In this document: piece after piece, positions 22,099 through 33,505 of the stretch
Position numbering within the stretch: position 1 is the first letter of the stretch
How the letters are laid out: the number at the start of each line of letters is the position of its first letter
Source of the DNA: Cephalotrichum gorgonifer
Lineage: Eukaryota; Ascomycota; Sordariomycetes; Microascales; Microascaceae
Length of the DNA stretch: 64,000 nt
NCBI GenBank assembly: GCA_900312665.1
Contig: ONZQ02000008.1
Span: 806,001-870,000, forward strand
Direction: 5' to 3'
Notes under the pieces: model-generated
Database searches by the model: none
What the model saw: the letters and a program-made list of their open reading frames with translations, nothing else
What the model was told of the DNA's origin: nothing
Made by a program: the position numbers and the translations under genes

Positions 22099-24180
22099 CG
22101 TGATGTGTTGGGATGAGAAAGTGCGAGCAACGCAGGAATAGAAAAGTTAGGGCGAAAATGTCGGCCTTACATAGGGAGTGGAAAGAGACTAGGGGGGAGA
22201 TTCGCGGGGTGGGAAGGGGGGGGGAAGGATGCGTCCGGGGATATATGAGTGTGTTTGAACAAAGATCGGCTAGCTAATCGAGTGGGCACATCCGTGGATC
22301 ACTCTGGAAGAGGCGAGGGTGACATAGATACGGGCTATGTCTCTCTCCCGCTCTCTGCCTGCCGTCAAGTTCAATGAGAGTGCTGGAGTGTACCCGAACA
22401 GCGCTCTCGTGGACAGAATGAGAGGCGGGCGCGGGGATGTCTTGGGACTGGATGCGATGTCGATCAAGTGGTTCTCATCTACCAGAGACACGAGCGAACC
22501 TGTCAGCGAGTGGCCGTCTGGAAAGGATATCGCGGTGTCCTATCACCCACCGAGCAGGTCCAATAGATTCTCAGCTATGACAGGTCGAGAAGATTCGGGT
22601 ACGCATCGGCCTCCGTACGACCACAACTCCTCGATTACTCTCACCCCCCAAAACAAAAGCTACCGAAAAACTGGCATCGGCAACTCCCTTGTACCCCGTC
22701 CCCCATCTTCAAACACAGGTTCTCAATGCAATCCTCGACAAACCGATCGCCGAGAATCCCGGTCCCTACACCCAAACCGCTCGACCCCGAGATTCCCGCC
22801 GTGGACGATGACAAATGGTCGTGCACGCGATAAAGACACGCAGGGATGGTAATCCACAGCCCCCAGCTACGAGAGATCCAATAGTCCAATCGAATGGGTC
22901 CAGGATTTAAGCATGCGACAACTCGCGTAACGTCGTACGGCCGAACCAAGCTCAGATGGGGGGATGGTGTCAGTGCACGTATGTACAGGTATGCAGGTGC
23001 GGGAGCAGGTCGCAACCCGGAACGCCTGCAGCCAGTCCTTTGGCCCGGGCTGCTTTCCGGGGTGTTGTGTCTACTAGGCCTATTTCGGCGATGGTGATCT
23101 GTCTGAGGATGGTCAATCCGCGTTTGAGCCCAATGAGTCCTTTATGCTCTCTTTTTTTTCCTTTTCGGACCTGGGCTCGTGTTCCGGGCGAGGAGCTGAC
23201 GGGAGCAGGCATGATGGGTCTGTGGGTGGGTAAATGCGTCGTGGGGGCAGCCCCAGTCCCTGTTGTTGAAGCACACAGACATGGTGGTCGTGTGCGTGGT
23301 CGTGGGTGGATGAGAGATACGAAGTGGGTACTCCGTAGTGAGACGAAAGATGCAGTAAATTACCCCAGAACAAAACTTCTGTATCAACGGTTCTAATTCC
23401 CTCTGCTGGTCCCAGGACTCTCGTTCGTCCGTACATAACTTCTAATATCAAGCTCCAGCTGTCCAAGGACCAGAACTATTAGACTCTCTCTCTCTTCCTG
23501 AGACGTGGATTTATCTGCGACCATAAAAAATCCCGGAAATCGTGTTCTCCGTTCCGGGTTCCATTGGCCCTCGTTTCCCGGTTCCGCCAGCCGATTTCCC
23601 CGCTCCGTGTTTCACATCACAGGCCACCAAGCCCAGCCAGGTCGACCGTCTACTCGGTATTATTTACCTGAGCCCCAGAACCTCCCCTCCAATCGGTGCT
23701 GACAAAATGAGCTCCTCCTTCGTGGAGAGAGACAATGACTCGCTACCTTTGTTGTTATTCCCATCTTATACTTTTCATTTCCATAGAATAACAATGCTGA
23801 GATCACTAGTACGCATGCAGCTCCGGGTTTGTCTCCCATCCGCTGGCGTTGTGCCGTCACGAACTACCAAACCGACGGACTTCATCAATGGCATAGCGCA
23901 AAGGGCCCGTAACACTTGCCCAACATCACATAGAACTCGTAATGGGTACCTCGTGTCTTACTTACCCTTTAACCCGATGAAGCAGTGTCTAGAGGATGAA
24001 TGACGAGTTCGCCGAAAGCCGGCTGAAGGTCTAGCGACCTATTATAGATAGGTGTACCAAATCAGGAGCTGAAAAAAAGGCTCAGCCTGAGTGCTGTATT
24101 TGAAAACTCTCGACATCAAGAGAGCGCGTAAAGCTATCTATACACATGCAGCCTCTCTAGAAACTCACCCCATCCCCATC
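22099..24180. other. Long intergenic region (2.1 kb) with no supported gene
   Basis: It lies upstream of the RGS gene and downstream of the sugar transporter gene. Several open frames of 100-170 codons exist but have no domain, no splice pattern that extends them and biased, low-complexity composition. Short mononucleotide tracts are present near 22217 and 23150. Confidence 0.45.
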
Positions 24181-26160
24181 TCAAGACCGCATCCCCTCCG
24201 CCACCGTCCTGTTCTGCGTCTGGGCATCCGTCTGGTACTCCTTGAACTTCCTCGCCGGCACGCCCTTGGCGAACATCTCGTCCAGCTCCTGGAACGACCT
24301 CCCGCCCGTCTCGGGCTGGAAGAACCACAGGTACGCCAGGCAGAAGAGGCACAGGCCGCCGAAGATGTAGGCGATCTTGGCCCCGAGGTTGGCCTGGTCC
24401 GGGTTGAACATGTAGGGGATGACGAACTGCCACATGACGTTGATGGCGTTCTGCGACGCGTAGCCGATGGCGATGGTCTTGACCCTCAGCCGCGACGTCG
24501 CAACCTCGCACAGCAGCGGGAACGCCGTCGAGCCGATGGACACATTGTACCACCAGCTGTAGATGAGGATGAAGGCCACGGTCCCCTTGATCATCGGCTG
24601 CGTGCTCCCCAGACCCAGGCTACCCGTGATGAGGAGGAAGATGGTCAGGACCAGGAGGCCCCAGAACGTGAGGTCCCGCCTGCCGACCCTCTCGATGATG
24701 GCGGCGGCCATCAGGTTGCCGACGATGGACAGCACGGGCTGCGCGATCTGGAGCCGGTAGCTCATCTGCGTCGAGTACCCCGCCATCTGGAGGTAGTACG
24801 TGAAGTATCCCGCCACGAAGCCGATGCCGCTCAGGGCCTGGATCATGAGGGGCATGATGCTAATCATGGTCCGGCGGAGGTTGGACTTGCGCAGGCACTC
24901 GAGGTAGGTGACGCCCGCGGTCTCCTCGCGGATCCCCTCGAGGGTCAGCTCGATGAGCGCGAGCTTCTTGCGTGCCTCTTCGACGGTGTGGCCGAGCTTT
25001 GTCAGGCTCTTCTCGGCCTTTTCTATCCTGCCCTTGGAGACGAGCCACCATGGCGATCTAAGTAGGGGGTGTTAGAGTTCGAAGTGTTTGAAAGCTGGCA
25101 GTGAATCTACAGTTTGTCTCCGGCGTCCGGCGTTTCTGCAAGTTCGCCAAAAGAAAAGAGGGGGGGGGGGGTGGTTAGGTATGAGAGGCACCACGACTTA
25201 CTCAGGCATGAACGGGACAAAGATGGTCGCTACGCCCGCGAACCCGAACTGACAACAGAACACGGCGCGGTACGCCCACCGCGTCTCCACATCTCCCGTG
25301 TAGTTGATGACAATGAACGCGGCCAATGGCCCAAGTCCGTATGCGACACCGACGCAGCAGGTAAAGATGCCGCGGAGCGCAAGAGGAGAAATCTACAAAG
25401 TACGCGCAAGGGCCAGCTGTTAGCGGACAGATACGACTTGTGAGTGAGAAGAACACTTTTAGGCCCACTAACCTCGCCGATGTAGCTGACCATGATGGTC
25501 CCAATCGTGCCGACCATGAACCCGTTCAGGAGCTTCCCCACGAAGAAGACAGGGTTCGTCGTGGCGATGAACTCGATCGCCACGGCAACGTAGGAAATGG
25601 CCAGGGCGCCCATCAGGACTTTCTTCCGGCCGAACATGTCGGCGAGCTCGGCGGAGATCAGAGCGGCGATTACGGCACTGGGATAAGACGGTGTTAGGAA
25701 GAAAGACATATCGTGGCTGGGGGCGAGGGCACAGCTGTTGACACCTCTCAAAGGGAGAAGGGTAGTAGGATGTAGCAGGTTCGAGTTAATGGGGAGCAAC
25801 TCACGAAGCGATAGGGGCACCGTTGAAGGTAGACTGCCACTCAGCGGGAAGCACATAGTCCCCCTTGTACTCATACCCGAAGTCCTTGCGGAACTGCGGG
25901 ATTCCGACGACGGCGCCGGCGGCCTGGGAGTCGAAGCTGATGAGGATGACGCACCAAATGGCGAACATGCACCAGGCCGTGATCCAGGGGTACTTGCGGA
26001 AGGAGTCCATGATGCCGGTCTCATGGTCCTCCTCGTCGGCGAGGTGGCCCAGCTGCCTCTCGTGGAGCTCGACCTTCTCGGGCTGCTGTTCCAAGCTGAC
26101 TTTCTCGGCCTGCTCCATGCTGGGCCTCTCGGCCTCGGGCTTGCTGGCTTCGTAGGCCAT
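24181..26160 (-). CDS. MFS sugar/maltose transporter
   Basis: Four exons, 26160-25805, 25677-25473, 25392-25202 and 25057-24181, give 542 residues, normal for the fungal sugar porter family. Signatures: AELADMFGRKKVLMG in the loop between helices 2 and 3, SPWWLVSKGR after helix 6, IIERVGRRDLTFWG between helices 8 and 9, and PETGGRSFQELDEMF after helix 12. About twelve membrane segments can be traced. A hydrophilic N-terminal tail of about 60 residues is cytosolic. The best match in kind is the alpha-glucoside (maltose) permease group, which takes up sugars with protons at the plasma membrane. Exon joins restore family sequence at each splice, for example GAPIASAVIAAL and FMPESPWWLV. The gene lies next to the DUF1593 gene in the same orientation. 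Confidence 0.93.
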
Positions 26161-27428
26161 GATATTGGGTGCAAAACAGGGTCGTGTGCCCCTTCGGTTA
26201 TAGTATCAACGTCCGAGGGAAATTAGAGAAATGAGGGGGGAGTATGAATGAATTGTGAGATGTGATGGCGAAGGGATCGGCGGAGAGAGTATGACCACTC
26301 CTTCCTCCCGGAGAGGCCTTATACGACGGGATATATACAATAAATCCTAGACCACATGGCCAGACGCGAAAAGCAAGCTGTTCTACGGCGTCGAAGCGAG
26401 TTTGGTTCTCGAGCCATCTCCACTTCCCCACGGGGAATACATGCGAAATTTGAGTTCTGAGGCGTCCTCACCATGTGGCCAAACTTGGAATCCAGAGCCA
26501 CGGATCGTCTCGGTAAGAAAGGCGCACTAACACCGTCTTGTGGGGCCCTCGTATTCACGTATCGCCCCCTTATAGAAACTTGAGGCTTAAACTCGGAGAA
26601 ATAAGTTACACGGCACTCACTCCCGGTCTCGGTGTGCGAGTATTCACGCTAGTGCTCCTAGAGCCAGTAGTACCAGGGGCTAACTTAATATTCTACGCTA
26701 TCGATCAAGGGGCAGGATATCCTCTTTAAGCAGGGCGAGGCTCAATTTCGGGGAATTAAGTTTAACTAAATGCTTGGAAATCTAACAACACTTTCAAGGC
26801 ACTCCAGAACAAAAAATCCCTGGATCAGGTTTCTTACTAGGATAGAAAGTGGAGTCCAAGCTTGTCGGCATGTAAGTTACGGGCTCCGGCAGTTCTGTCC
26901 GGCGCCCAATTTAGCAAGCCATACCGTCCCATCGAATGTTGTTCGCTCTCTGTGGGGCATCCAATGCAACTGTGAAGAGTTACAGAGACCCCACGGGGAA
27001 TTATCCCACTCCACATATTGGGGGACAAGCCAGGGTACCCACGTGGATGGATGTCAGCTCGAAATCCAGACTCGGAGGAGGAGCTTGAACACCTGTATTG
27101 TATTGGGATTTGTCTCTACTAAGCCACGGGTGATATTTGGTTTCGGTATATCAATAATACTTTCCTTCAGCAGCCCACTTCTCTCCAAGAATGACGAGGA
27201 GCGCTCAGGAGGACATCAGGACCCTTTCCCTAGGTCCCGAGTTGGGTTCTACCTTGGGCCTGCGGATTCACGACACCGCCTACTAGGTGGGGGAGACTGG
27301 GTCTCACGTATGGGAATAACAGGTTCAATTCTATATTACTACACGGGGCTACTTATTGTAACACCAAATTCGAACCATCATAAGCGTCATCCCTGTAAAA
27401 GGGAACTATCTCCGTGACGACACTCTAG
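26161..27428. other. Intergenic region upstream of the sugar transporter
   Basis: No gene is supported. The composition is more even and more AT-rich than coding parts. A diverged pair of about 28 bp lies at 26582 and 26737, and two copies of the short palindrome-like CCCCACGGGGAAT occur near 26427 and 26991; these could be regulator sites or old repeat debris. Confidence 0.4.
26582..26765 (+). repeat. Pair of diverged direct repeats, about 28 bp
   Basis: Copy one starts at 26582 (GAGGCTTAAACTCGGAGAAA) and copy two at 26737 (GAGGCTCAATTTCGGGGAAT), both followed by a TAAGTT sequence. The differences include several transitions. Too short to assign to a known element. Confidence 0.4.
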
Positions 27429-28919
27429 TTAATGCCCCAGCGCCGCAGTGATAGTCTCGAAAGCCTTCCCACCACCCCGGGCGTCCTTATTCGTAACCTG
27501 CACCACAACCCGCTTATACGTCGTCAGAACAGGCGACCCGGAATCCTTCACCTCGAGTATGAAATGGAGGGCCTGGCCCTCCGCAAGCGCCTCGCCGGTG
27601 AGTATGTCGACGGCGCACGCCTCCGCCGGAGGCACCCTCACCTTGACGACCGATCCGGAACCGGCCTCGTCCACGGGCGTGAATTCAACGTCGGGCACGG
27701 CGTGCCAGTGTATCGCGGACTGAGACGTCGTGGCCTCCTTATACTGGAACCACCGGAACGACAGGGCGTCCCCGTCCGGGTCGTAGCTCTCCGAAGCGTC
27801 GAGTGTGATCTCGGAGCCGGCCTCGGCCTCTAGACGGAAAGGCTCCGGGCCGGGACCGCTCTCGTTGACGACCACCACCGGCGCGTGGTTCGCGCGCGAT
27901 CGGTCGCCGCTAAGGGTCCACTGCATCCGCGCGGCAAAGTCGTTCTGGTACTCCCTCCTCCACCGCCAGATCGTAGCCTGGTTGCTCCTATACTCCAGCC
28001 CGTCGTTCCCCACGACCAGGTCCTTCGCGTCGGAGTAGTGGTTGGCGGCGCCGCCGATGTCCGCCAGCACGTAGCGGCCGCCCCAGCTGCCCCAGTGGGG
28101 GTTCTCGGGCGACCCTAGGCCGTTCTGGATCAGGTACAGGAACGTCGGCGTGTCTCCCTCCATGATGAACGCGTAGTCCGGGTACGCCTCCCCCAGGGGC
28201 CCGATCTGTATATGTTCCTTCAACCACTCCTTCGTTATGGTGGATTTGTCAGGCCCGCCGCCGTCCATGGGCGCGAGCACATCGCCCGAGATCCCGGTCC
28301 AGGCGGCCATGCCATATTCCTTCCACCCGTGCACGGAGCAGATGTAGAACACGTCGGGGAACTTGACCCTGATCCACATCCCCGTATCATCCTGGTCACT
28401 AATAGCATAGACTCGTAGCTTCGCTCGGAGCCTCGCCCCCTCGTCCGCCGACCTCGTCTTCTCCACGTGCTGGAGCGCCTGCGCCAGGACGTTCGTACCC
28501 CCCCAACAGAGCACCCATAGTGGCGCGTCCGAGGCATCGAGGCGGTCGATCAGCAGCGCCGCGCCTTCGCTGAGCGACACCTCTGGCCGCAGCGCCTCCT
28601 TCCCGTATAGCGCTGGCCCGGACTTGATGATGGACTGTAGGTAGGCGGCGCTCGGATACTGGTTATCCGGGTGGACGTGGGCGTTGAGGTTGTCGACCAC
28701 CTTGGCGTATGCGGACACGATGGTCTGCATGTCCTCCGGGTGCACATTCTTGCGCATCCAGGTGGAGGTGCAGGCGACGAGGCCCTGGATGTCGAACTCG
28801 TTGCCGTAGAGTAGGAACCGCACTAGGGACTCGGCGTCGTCGGGCTCGTTGGAGATGTCAGAGATGACGAAGGTGCGGATCTTGGAGGGGAAGCGTGGTA
28901 GGCGGGACTGATCTGCCAT
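27429..28919 (-). CDS. DUF1593 (Sde182 NH-like) hydrolase-like protein
   Basis: One exon, 496 residues. Residues about 14-300 match the DUF1593 family, which has a nucleoside-hydrolase-like fold: TFVISDISNEPDDAESLVRF holds the N-terminal Asp cluster, and PLWVLCWGGTNVLAQAL, ISDQDDTGMWIR and WGSWGGRYVLADIGG are typical. Residues about 345-485 form the C-terminal beta-sandwich seen in this family (LDASESYDPDGDALSFRWFQ). Bacterial relatives were described as cellulose-associated; enzymatic activity in fungi is unproven. There is no signal peptide, so an intracellular location is likely. The gene is about 1.3 kb upstream of, and on the same strand as, the sugar transporter. Confidence 0.9.
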   Translation of the reverse strand: MADQSRLPRFPSKIRTFVISDISNEPDDAESLVRFLLYGNEFDIQGLVACTSTWMRKNVHPEDMQTIVSAYAKVVDNLNAHVHPDNQYPSAAYLQSIIKSGPALYGKEALRPEVSLSEGAALLIDRLDASDAPLWVLCWGGTNVLAQALQHVEKTRSADEGARLRAKLRVYAISDQDDTGMWIRVKFPDVFYICSVHGWKEYGMAAWTGISGDVLAPMDGGGPDKSTITKEWLKEHIQIGPLGEAYPDYAFIMEGDTPTFLYLIQNGLGSPENPHWGSWGGRYVLADIGGAANHYSDAKDLVVGNDGLEYRSNQATIWRWRREYQNDFAARMQWTLSGDRSRANHAPVVVVNESGPGPEPFRLEAEAGSEITLDASESYDPDGDALSFRWFQYKEATTSQSAIHWHAVPDVEFTPVDEAGSGSVVKVRVPPAEACAVDILTGEALAEGQALHFILEVKDSGSPVLTTYKRVVVQVTNKDARGGGKAFETITAALGH

Positions 28920-29444
28920 CGTGAGCGTGGGCGTCTGCCGAAGACGGTCGAATGTACGTCGTAGAAAATATGTCGTTTCCTAGGAAGGCCGCATGTACGT
29001 GTGCGTGTGCGTGCTGAAGACGAGTTGAAGTAATAGAGTATATCTTCCCTTGGTAAGGTGTGTGTTATCCTGCCAGGACAAGAAGAGTGGTGATAATTGA
29101 TGGAGGGGTATCCTTAAGTCATAATATCGCTGTGGTCGATGACGCCAATCACAGACGGACAAAATCCATGGTCATACCCGGATATGGAAAGCGGAGGCAC
29201 TGACTGCCACTTGAGGATGGGGCTAACGGAGCTGCCCCGCCCACCCTGGTTTCCCACTACAGCGGGGAATTTCCGCACTAGGAATATTAGTTACCGACCT
29301 TCCCGGAAAGTCTGGGTGTCTCTTAGCCACATCTCTGACTTAGTTCCTGGTCTTGTTTTGGCTCTATACGCTTCGTGATGGTGCAGGATTCGGTATCAAA
29401 GGTTGCTCCAGGATATATCGGCGCAAAACTCCATACTCATGAAA
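28920..29444. other. Intergenic between DUF1593 gene and NLR-2 remnant
   Basis: No gene is seen. The left end is the DUF1593 promoter, with a short GTGTGCGTGC alternating stretch near 28998. The rest is unremarkable. Confidence 0.4.
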
Positions 29445-29591
29445 TCAAGCTGTAGCGGCGTACAGCCAATTCCGGCCTAACTCAACAACCACATTCTCGG
29501 CCCCAGCCTCTCCGATGAGGCACTTGATCTCATGTCCACTGCTAGCGGCAAGGTGTGATGGTGTTTGGTCGAGTGCTGCCGTTGCCTCCTT
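29445..29591 (-). pseudogene. Degenerate ankyrin-repeat fragment downstream of NLR-2
   Basis: On the minus strand one frame reads ALDQTPSHLAASSGHEIKCL and goes on with IGEAGAENVV before a stop at 29445. The pattern (D-x-T-P-x-H-L-A-A-x-x-G-H-E, then I-x-E-A-G-A) is a full ankyrin repeat. It has no start codon, is bounded upstream by a stop, and lies about 320 bp beyond the NLR-2 stop. It differs from the six intact repeats of NLR-2, so it is either an old tail of that gene or the rest of another ankyrin gene. Confidence 0.6.
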
Positions 29592-29908
29592 TCATACCCG
29601 TATCCGCACTTGCGCCCTCATCCTACCCCATTCGTACATGTAACCACGGTATACGGCGGTGTCTCACTCCCATCGTCCTCCACCATCGACGACCGCACCA
29701 ACAAGGTCTACCTCTATAAAGAATAGGGAATTCTGCTACACCACCAGACCTGTGAAAATGACACTTTTCCTTCCTCATGGGGGGACGAAGAATGTGATAT
29801 CCGGCCACCCGTTCCATTGATGATCCAATGCACTCCTGTCTGCTCAAGTGCCAGCCTCCCCTAGACTTCTCACAGTAAACCTCGGAGATACCAAGCCTTG
29901 ACCCCAAG

Positions 29909-32900
29909 TTATCCTAGACTCACTCCTGCATCTTGCAGTAACTTGACGATCGCCACGTGCCCATTCCTTTCCGCCCACCGTAGCGGCGTCCATCCCATAA
30001 TGTCTTTACTGTCCGGGTCGACATTGCCTGTACCGAGGAGTAGTTTGACTATTGACTCACGCCCATCCATTGCTGCTTGAGATAGTGGCGTCCTCCCTTC
30101 CGAATCTTTACGATCAGGGTTGACATTGCCTGTGCCAAGGAGCAGTTTCGCGACTGCCTCATGTCCTTTCCGAGCTGCCCACCACAGCGGCGTGTGGCCT
30201 TGACTACTATTAAAGTCAGGGTCGACCTTGCCTGTACTGAGGAGTAGCTTCACGACTGCCTCATGCCCTCCAACTGCTGCCCACCACATTGGCGTCCATC
30301 TGGACGAGTCTCCAGCATTGGGGTCGACCTTGCCTGTCCTGAGGAGTAGCTTGACGATAGCGTCATCCCCTTTCTCCGCTGCACGCGATAGTGGTGTCCG
30401 CCCTTGATCATATCTATCATCAGGCTGGATATTTTCCAAGCTGAGTAGTAGCTCGACAGCGACCTCATTCCCATGGTCTACTGCATGATATATCGCCGTC
30501 CACCCTCGCGTGTCTGTTTCGTTGATGTCAGCTGGAGATAGTTTGCCTAGAGCAAGTAACAGTGGAGCGACTTCCACTTCATTCTGCTTCGCAAGCTTCA
30601 CCCAGCTCGTCTCAGAAAGGCAGAAGCGACGGCTCACTTTTGGAACCTGATTTGGGGTTCTCAAGTAGATTTGGCAAAGTCTCTCAAATGGGCCCGAGGA
30701 GTCCGTGATTTGGGACAAGTGGAGCTCCGCGAGCGCTAAGAAGGCGTCGGTGCTTCCTGTAGCAAGCGCTGCAAAAAAGGGGCTCTCGTAGCGCGCTCCA
30801 GACGCTTCTAAAGGAGACGACGTGGGGAAGTGGGCTTTAATCAGGCAGGCAAGGTTCATCTCGGCAAGGATGTAAAGAAGGCTCGCCTCGGAAGTGTGGT
30901 GGCGTATCTCATACTGCTCAAAGAAGTTGTCTATGCTGATCCATCTTTGCAAGGGAAAGCTGAGCAAGAAGGGACCTTGGCTAACCCCTCCGGATTCAGC
31001 CTCATCTGCGTGGTATAAAACGCTACGGGCAGCGTATTTGAGGAAGGGGAGAGACATTTGGGTCTGGTTCCGGAGCTCGGTTGCGTCCTTTACGTCCTTT
31101 GGTGGCATAGGAAGCTGTAGAGCCCCAATGGCGTCGAAAGTGTACTTCATACAGCATTCTTTCAGTCGCTCGTGGCTTCGCCCATGGAATCGATCACCGA
31201 CATCCGGCCAGATCTTCGAAAGGCCGTTGTCCTTGAGGAGGAAATCCCGAACCGACTCGTGAATAAACTGGACTACCGGGGCTCTTGTCGAATTGGTTGT
31301 TTCGGCTAGTCCCTTGGATGAGTCTAGTATGAATCTGTGAATGGTGTCGAGGGTGGTAAGCTCCCGGTCCCAGGACGTCGAAGATTCGGGGTCCGTCCCG
31401 GCGAGAACAGCAAAGTATAATTCTTCTGGGCGCAAGGGTCTTTTTGCAAAGAGGACCCATTGAATGCACAGGATCAACTCGTCTCTATCCCGCCCATCTC
31501 TGGTGAGCATATCCCGAAAGAGATCATGCAAGCTAGCGGGTATCTCTCGAAGTCTCTTGCGTAAAGCATGTATGCGTCCCCGGTCGTATTCCCTATTAAG
31601 GATATCAACAACCAGGACAACCCACATGAAGACGCTCGACGCCTTGGCCTGGAGTTCAGCTCGGATGTCTTCTGCAACCTTGCTGTGTCCAATCTTGAGC
31701 TCGGTATCGACATAGTTGGCAATGTCTTTATCGTGACCCTCTTGGCCTTCCAGGACCAGTTCTAATCCATGTGTGATAGTAATATAGGGGTAGTGTCGAC
31801 TGGAGAAGCAGACCTGGAATTGAATATTGGATGCATTGGCTAGCTCGCCCATATGCTCGAAAAAGGACACCATGTCTCGAACCTGGTCTTCGTCACACTC
31901 ATCCAGGGCATCGACAAAGCAAACCACTTGTGACTGGCCGAGGGATTGGAGGGCTAGCTGAAAGAGATCTTTGAGTGACTCGACACTCCACTGCATCTGC
32001 CCATCCTGCGGCCATACAGTCAAGCGGAGTGAGTCGAATATCGCGTCGAGTCCGGGTATGCTTTTTAGGAGCTGCAAGAGGAGAGATCGATACATTCCAG
32101 CGGTGGTTTTCTCCAGATTCTCACCACGTGCGTTGAAGAAGAATGATAGGATCACCCAGTCCTTCATCGACCTCCGAGCTTGAGTCAGAGCGAATTTCAT
32201 CAGAGTTGACTTTCCAGTGCCTGGTTTTCCCTTGATCCAGAGGAACCCGTGATGGTCGGGAAACTTGCTGGGGCTAAGCCAGTCCAGGTATTCGTCTTTG
32301 TTCTTGAGCCACTTGCAAGTCTTTGCGTGGGCGCTCTTTATAGCCATGTGGCGTGCGTCGATTTGATCAAACCCCAGCGAGTCCCGCAGCTGCTGTCGTT
32401 GCTCTGAGGTAAACGAGGACTTTGGAATAGAGCCTCCACTCTCGGGCAGGTTGGCCGTCATTCGTCGAAGGGCGGCATCGACCTTCTTGTACTCGATGTC
32501 TCCGGGTCTGGAGAAGCGGCACATGTCCATATGGTTACGTCCGATATGCTCAGTGGTCTCGATCGTGGGAAGGTTAAGATACGATGAAACATCCTCTACA
32601 ACCTATACTAAACGTCAGTCGGGAGTGATACGGAGGTTACACAGCTTGCATACCTTGCGGCCACTCAGAGACTTGACACCTAGCTGCTCCTGGAACGAGT
32701 GAATGACCCACTGCTGCTCGAGTGCCAGGGGGCCGAACTCGTCTCTCAACTCTCTGAGGCGCTCGGATGAAGGGAGGAGGGAATTCACAATCTGCTTGTT
32801 AACCTTGAATCCAACTGCTTCGACTACCAGTTCAGCAACATGCTGGAGCATTCCTCGTGGGTCTGCACCGTTATGCGGGGTTCCGAAAAACATGATGCCT

Positions 32901-33505
32901 TTCGTAGATTCGAATACACTCCGGAGATAGCTTTGTCCTTGGCGACATCCGCCGGAGCGGCGTAGCATTTCCTTGACGATGATTCCGCCGAGACTATGGA
33001 CAATGAAAAGAAGAGGTCTCTCCGGGTTCATGCGATGCTCAGCCTCGAGGGCGACCAAGAAGTCCCAGGCAATATCTCGGATGGTATTGCGGCTGATGGG
33101 CTGGCCAGTCCAATGCCTGATATGGGTGTCGTACCCATAGGTCAGAACGCGGGCATGTGGGAGGGTAACTGGAAGGAGGTCACGCGGCCAGAATACGGCA
33201 GAGTGGGCGCTGTCCTTGTCCTGATGGGCCATCGTGAAAGGCATGAGACGCCGGTATTTGCGCTGCGGTTCGGAGGCTTCGTTGTCGTCACCTTCAGACC
33301 GCTTCAGATCCCCTCTGCTGTTCCTCCATGTCCGCTCAGGGTGGCCGGTAAACCCGTGGACGAAGACGACACTGGTTTGTCAGCTATCAGAAACCCGGTC
33401 ATGGTGATCGATGGTGACATACTCCAGCGTTGGATTGTCGTGAGGTACGACGACGGTTAACCCGGTTGCGGGGATGATATCGGAGTACTGGGCTCGAGCA
33501 GACAT
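29909..33505 (-). CDS. NLR-2: alpha/beta hydrolase - NACHT - ankyrin STAND protein
   Basis: Three exons, 33505-33423, 33371-32654 and 32602-29909, give 1164 residues. The 51-bp first intron (GTATGT donor, GCTGAC branch, CAG acceptor) removes an in-frame stop and creates LDVVFVHGFTGHPERTW. The N-terminal serine hydrolase shows FWPRDLLPVTLPHARVLTYG, nucleophile elbow LLFIVHSLGGIIVKE (Ser about 154) and GIMFFGTPHNGADP. The NACHT domain has Walker A FLWIKGKPGTGKSTL (about 391-401) and Walker B VVCFVDALDECDED. Six ankyrin repeats of 34 residues end the protein (for example WTPMWWAAVGGHEAVVKLLL). This is a classical fungal NLR-like protein, probably cytosolic, with an effector hydrolase, a switch and a recognition domain. 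The repeats are unusually alike, suggesting recent homogenisation. Confidence 0.92.
29912..30515 (-). repeat. 102-bp tandem repeats encoding the NLR-2 ankyrin units
   Basis: The element TTGCCTGTNCYRAGGAGYAG (plus strand) recurs at about 30023, 30125, 30227 and 30329, that is every 102 bp or 34 codons. A more diverged unit follows near 30431. Conservation at DNA level, including third positions, goes beyond what the ankyrin fold needs. Confidence 0.8.

Noticed and set aside
22337..22852. 171-codon plus-strand frame upstream of the RGS gene
   Set aside because: No domain, low-complexity Ser/Pro/Arg content and no supporting splice or start context.
29912..30515. Regular 102-bp repeats considered as a CRISPR-like or satellite array
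   Set aside because: They are in-frame codons of ankyrin repeats within an intact gene and have no spacer structure.
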